DNA of 64,000 nt from Maribacter sp. (lineage in GTDB: Bacteria > Bacteroidota > Bacteroidia > Flavobacteriales > Flavobacteriaceae): contig JARFRH010000247.1 of assembly GCA_029287355.1 (NCBI GenBank), positions 1 through 64,000 of the forward strand, read 5' to 3'. Below are positions 59,908 to 64,000 of the stretch, piece by piece (the stretch's first letter is position 1; every line of letters begins with the position of its first letter). Below the pieces are notes generated by a model. It was not told where the DNA came from. It did no database searches and was given only the letters and a program-made list of their open reading frames with translations. A program made the position numbers and the translations under genes.

Positions 59908-60529
59908 ATGCGCTTCGTCTCATTCTTCTTTGTATTGCTCATATTGAATAGCTGTAACATGGGTGCAAATCTGGGATTACCAAAAAGGGGTTCATAAAAA
60001 AACCGGGGTAAAAGTCGAATACCCAGTCCATCGACTTTTTAAAGTCGATAAAAATAATAAGGTCGAAACAATAATCACTTATGGTCAAACGTACGTCAGA
60101 GTTATGCCGATCGTAAGAATGGAAGTCTTTATGACCATCATGAGTATATCAATACCGTGCGAAATCTGGTCCATACCTTAAAATTTAAGGATATCGATAA
60201 GGCTTTTGGTTATTATGATGAAAAAGCGCGATTTTCGGATATGGATACGCTAAGAAATGAATCTAGGAACAAGGAAGAAGAAAAGGCTTAATTTAATGGG
60301 TTTTTGGAGAATTTTGACATTAGCAGTATAGATGTAACTGGCTATCCTGATCATTTAGATTATTAATCGGGCAATGGGAAAGTGGTGCAAACTTGGTGGA
60401 CATTGAGAGTGGCCCGCAAATCGGATAAGATAAAAATAGATGCCCCTATTTTTTTATACATGACTTTAATGACGATGGTAAGATAACGAATGAAATACTC
60501 TACATCAGTCATAAGTTACTGGAGAATTA
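59908..60529 (+). pseudogene. Lipoprotein / NTF2(SnoaL)-like pseudogene with stops and frameshifts
   Basis: Lipoprotein start MRFVSFFFVLLILNSCN; then across frames VEYPVHRLFKVDKNNKVETIITYG / NTVRNLVHTLKFKDIDKAFGYYDEKARFSDMDTLRNESRNKEEEKA*FNGFLENFDISSIDVTGYPDHLDY*SGNGKVVQTWWTLRVARKSDKIKIDAPIF / FIHDFNDDGKITNEILYISHKLLEN*. Confidence 0.75.
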
Positions 60530-60544
60530 ATTCAAAAAGATTTA

Positions 60545-60586
60545 ATAAAAAAAGAGAGCGATAGGGCACATGCCCTCTTTTTTTAT
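60545..60586 (+). terminator. Rho-independent-like terminator
   Basis: AAAAAAAGAGAGCGATAGGGCACATGCCCTCTTTTTTT; GGGCA/TGCCC stem flanked by A and T tracts. Confidence 0.55.
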
Positions 60587-60747
60587 ATGTTTACACGAAA
60601 CAAAATAAACTTATGGCCATCGCGTTTTAGATTGGTCCCAACCAATAGATCATTTGGACCTTGGGGTTCCATAATTTTCAATACGGAACTTGATCTCAGC
60701 ATCATTAAATTGATTATCATTGGCGAACGAATAAATCTAGTAAAGAT

Positions 60748-61308
60748 ATGACGAAGTACATTGTTTGTTGTTTCCTGTTGATGAATATGGCTTGTGGATC
60801 TACTATAGAAATTACCACTGAAGAGGATTATGAAGCTTTAGTGCTTCCTGACGGTTCCCAGGTATATCTGAATCAGCATAGTTCGATTTCATATCAGGAA
60901 GATTTTAGCCCGCGGCATATAATTCTTAGTGGTGAGGCCTTCTTCAGCGTAGTACCAGATACATCTGACTTCATTGTTGCGACGCAACATGGTGATATCG
61001 AAGTCTTGGGTACGGAGTTCAATGTAAAGACGACTTCTAATCAAATAGCTGTCGCTGTTAAAAAAGGGCTGGTCGAACTGAAAACGACATACCATAAGAG
61101 CAAAGTGAAAAAAGGAATGAAAGCCATTTATAAAGATGGAGCACAAGAAGTTCAGCAGATAAAATCAAAAGGGGAATACCGAAAATGGATGCGCTCCTTA
61201 CGAAAGGAATTTAAAAAACTCGGGAAGGAGCTACAGCCCGCTCTTAAGGAAATCGGCAACGAATTCGAAAAAGCAGGAAAAAAAATAGGTGGCGAATTTA
61301 AAAAATAA
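60748..61308 (+). CDS. Secreted FecR-domain protein (stand-alone)
   Basis: LVLPDGSQVYLNQHSSISYQEDFSPRHIILSGEAFFSVVPDTSDFIVATQHGDIEVLGTEFNVKT; lipobox-like MNMACGS; Lys/Glu-rich helical tail. Confidence 0.85.
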   Translation: MTKYIVCCFLLMNMACGSTIEITTEEDYEALVLPDGSQVYLNQHSSISYQEDFSPRHIILSGEAFFSVVPDTSDFIVATQHGDIEVLGTEFNVKTTSNQIAVAVKKGLVELKTTYHKSKVKKGMKAIYKDGAQEVQQIKSKGEYRKWMRSLRKEFKKLGKELQPALKEIGNEFEKAGKKIGGEFKK

Positions 61309-61519
61309 CCCCCATTTAGGCATGCAACTCCTAATGCTTAAGTAATCACGTTGTGCAATTAGATACTTGAATAGGCCAGTATCGCTGGCAATCTAGAAGC
61401 TCAGAATAGGCTCCCTGATATATTTTCACACCACCTCATCTCCATCAAGATCTATAATTCCAAATGATAAGGTACTAAATCAAGTTTGGTCACGTTCTAG
61501 CTACTCTAAACCCAAAGAT

Positions 61520-63469
61520 ATGACCACATTTAAATCATTTTTTATATTCGCAATACTTTGCCCTTTAATGCACTTTGCACAGGTGGAGGTCAAATGGAAC
61601 AAAGAACTACCAACCGATATACTATGGCAAGAGGTCACCGCATTAGGTAACCTGATTGTAAGCTCTAGAGAGGGTTTGATGGGCGTAGAAACGGAAACCG
61701 GCGAGATCACTTGGAGCAGTCGTGCACTAGGTAATCTAGGTAGAACAGCATTTGAAGAACTGCCTCAAAGTCCGTTTTTTACCATCACTACAAACAATAC
61801 GCTGCACATGATTGATCAGTTCAGTGGAAAGGAAGTTTTCAATTCTGCCAATGCCGGACTACAGGAGATTTCCAGTTATTACCTCTTGTACGACTCGGAT
61901 GCCATTCTTGTTGCCGGAACCGACCGAAACGGAGAACCCTTGATGGTTTCCGTTAAAATGTCTGACGGTAGCCAGTCATGGTCGCTGAACGAAAAATTTG
62001 GCCGCATCGTTGCCGCAAATGAGCTTGGCAATGAAGAATTACTTATCGTAACACTGTTCAACAACTATAAACTCAATGCCGATTCGGGTGAAATCATTTG
62101 GAAGAACACCAATTCAAAGGAGGCAGCCCAGATCGATAAAATGGGAGCGTTCGGGGCGTTGCTCAAAAAGGCTGCAGAGAACGTCTCAAAAGACATGGAT
62201 ATACAACTTGACTATTACAAACCTGAAGAAAGTGATGTCTTTTATTTGGGATCGCAACAGGAACGGCAGTCAGGTATGACAACGTCTTCAGGTACCACGA
62301 CGATCAATTATACCAACCATTATAACGCCTATAACATCAATGATGGAAGTTTGGTCTGGAATGAGGAATTGGAACTGAATGGCGCCTTGGGGCAAGTCAG
62401 CTTTTTAGAAAAAGGGCTACTTGTATTACCGGATGATGGTAACCGCACTAAAATAAACCTGTTCGACTACCAAACACGTGAAGGCCTTTGGGGAAAGAAG
62501 GGTCGTGGTATCGCCATCAAAGGAGGGGTATATGATTACTTGGATTCGGGTGACGGCATGCTTCTCGTGTCTCGCACTGCAAATAAGGATTTCCTGAATT
62601 TTCTTAACCCTACTGAAGGCGTCATAACTTTCGAAAAACCGGTTAAGGTCGACGGCACGGTTGTGGGTATAGTGCCACTTTCCAACTCCATCTTATATAT
62701 TACCACGACATCCATGAACATTTTGGATCAACATGCAGGGACGCTTAAGTGGAAAAAAAGCATCCAAACCAGTCCGAGCCTAACAGCGGAATACGAGGGT
62801 AAAATATACGCTTATGATTATAAATCAAGCTTGGTAAAAGTTGTGGATATGGCCACGGAGGAATTAAGCGACCTATCACAGGTCGAGCTCCAGTTTCAGG
62901 GTAAGGAAAGTCCAAGAAAGCTTGAAGTTATGGAAGATGGTATTTTTATACATTCCGATCAGAATGTTGCTAAATATAATTTTGATGGATCACTTAGTTT
63001 TCAAAAATACTATGACGCCCCTCGCGAGTCGGGTTGGAAAAGAGCACTACTGTACGCTTCGTCTGTACGCGCGGCATACATCGGAGCCACTTCGTATTAT
63101 ATTTCCGGTGCGATGGCCGCTGCGCAAGATGATGTCCGCCAAGAAGACGCCTTAGCCGGGGAGGTGGTAGCCCAAGTGGGCAATGCCTATGGTGAATTGG
63201 GCAATGCCGCTTCGAGTTATGCCGCTACTGCCTTTAAGCAAGCGAATGCCAGGCTGAAAGCAACAAAGGCCGGTAGGGATTTTATGTTCATTATGTCTAA
63301 AAAGGAAAAGGACGTTGTCCTTTTAAAAGTGAGTAAAATAACGGGTGAAGTTGAGGGGGAGATCAACCTCGGTAAAGATCGCGAACCTATTTATGCCATA
63401 GATGATATTACAGGACAATTATACTACCGCACAACGGATAAAGAACTGACTTCATATCTAGTGCGTTAA
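61520..63469 (+). CDS. Exported PQQ-like beta-propeller repeat protein
   Basis: Repeated TGEITWSSRALG, DSGEIIWKNTN, DGSLVWNEELEL, HAGTLKWKKS; signal peptide. Confidence 0.82.
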   Translation: MTTFKSFFIFAILCPLMHFAQVEVKWNKELPTDILWQEVTALGNLIVSSREGLMGVETETGEITWSSRALGNLGRTAFEELPQSPFFTITTNNTLHMIDQFSGKEVFNSANAGLQEISSYYLLYDSDAILVAGTDRNGEPLMVSVKMSDGSQSWSLNEKFGRIVAANELGNEELLIVTLFNNYKLNADSGEIIWKNTNSKEAAQIDKMGAFGALLKKAAENVSKDMDIQLDYYKPEESDVFYLGSQQERQSGMTTSSGTTTINYTNHYNAYNINDGSLVWNEELELNGALGQVSFLEKGLLVLPDDGNRTKINLFDYQTREGLWGKKGRGIAIKGGVYDYLDSGDGMLLVSRTANKDFLNFLNPTEGVITFEKPVKVDGTVVGIVPLSNSILYITTTSMNILDQHAGTLKWKKSIQTSPSLTAEYEGKIYAYDYKSSLVKVVDMATEELSDLSQVELQFQGKESPRKLEVMEDGIFIHSDQNVAKYNFDGSLSFQKYYDAPRESGWKRALLYASSVRAAYIGATSYYISGAMAAAQDDVRQEDALAGEVVAQVGNAYGELGNAASSYAATAFKQANARLKATKAGRDFMFIMSKKEKDVVLLKVSKITGEVEGEINLGKDREPIYAIDDITGQLYYRTTDKELTSYLVR

Positions 63470-63491
63470 AGAAGGGGTTTTTTAGAGAACC

Positions 63492-63523
63492 AAAAACCAT
63501 GATGCAAGCATCGTGGTTTTTTT
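63492..63523 (+). terminator. Rho-independent-like terminator
   Basis: AAAAACCATGATGC-aa-GCATCGTGGTTTTTTT hairpin just downstream of the propeller gene. Confidence 0.75.
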
Positions 63524-63743
63524 GAAATGAATATTCAAGAGTGGAAGGGACACCTTTTTTGATCGGCATTGCAATCCCGATTGCTATTGAGAACTGCGCT
63601 GGAACTTGAGTTCGGTATAAAAAGGTCTAGTAGCCTTTTTAAGCGACAAAGCTAGCCGGTGCATAGGCGCATTTCACTTTTTATTGCCCGCGCTTCATTT
63701 TAATAATTATTTAATACATTTAAGGCTAAAGGATATTCTCAAT

Positions 63744-64000
63744 ATGCACGAAAAAAAGCAAAGCTTTAATACCTTTTGGATCCTATTCGTTCTAACTGCC
63801 TTTCTGGGAGGGTCACCCTTTTTTTCAAACACTATGGAAAAGGAATGGGTTTCCATTTTTAATGGGACTGATTTAAGCGGTTGGACCATAAAAATAAGAG
63901 GTTATCCATTGGGTGAAAATTTTGGAAATACGATGCGGGTTGAAGATGGTCTCCTGAAAATACGATATGATGCCTATGGCCCTGAATTCAACAATCGTTT
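63744..64000 (+). CDS. DUF1080 / 3-keto-disaccharide hydrolase-like exported protein (N-terminal part; runs off window end)
   Basis: MHEKKQSFNTFWILFVLTAFLGGSPFFSNTMEKEWVSIFNGTDLSGWTIKIRGYPLGENFGNTMRVEDGLLKIRYDAYG; FNGTDLSGW is typical of DUF1080. Confidence 0.85.
   Translation, partial: MHEKKQSFNTFWILFVLTAFLGGSPFFSNTMEKEWVSIFNGTDLSGWTIKIRGYPLGENFGNTMRVEDGLLKIRYDAYGPEFNNR

Overview
This 64 kb chromosomal window looks like a marine Bacteroidota/Flavobacteriaceae genome, judging from AT-rich intergenic DNA, TAnnTTTG -7-like elements, many Sec/lipoprotein exports and family content. I saw no tRNA, rRNA, CRISPR array or intact mobile element. Main blocks: (1) partial 2OG-Fe(II) oxygenase and a fused E1 alpha/beta 2-oxoacid dehydrogenase (1-2.6 kb). 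(2) A compact type III PKS operon (4.0-9.4 kb): FAD oxidoreductase, methyltransferase, chalcone-synthase-like PKS, FabZ-like dehydratase, FabF-like KAS, ACP and a membrane protein. (3) Housekeeping, transport and small secreted proteins (9.4-16.7 kb). (4) A sulfatase with a deviant FGly motif, then a long co-directional run of predicted exported proteins (19-35.5 kb): sorbosone-dehydrogenase-like, three ~1000-aa sortilin/VPS10-type Asp-box propellers, class V aminotransferase, gamma-glutamyltransferase, CocE/NonD hydrolase and a methyltransferase with a signal peptide. (5) A Pycsar-effector-like (DUF5706/PycTM) membrane protein next to a truncated class III cyclase, with two full-length cyclases further downstream. 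(6) A possible cold-adaptation block: desaturase with a long U-rich leader, J/KTSC protein and two DEAD-box helicases. (7) Signalling, transport and beta-propeller genes, including a multiply disrupted NTF2-like pseudogene. All family assignments come from reading motifs in the translations; no database search was run.
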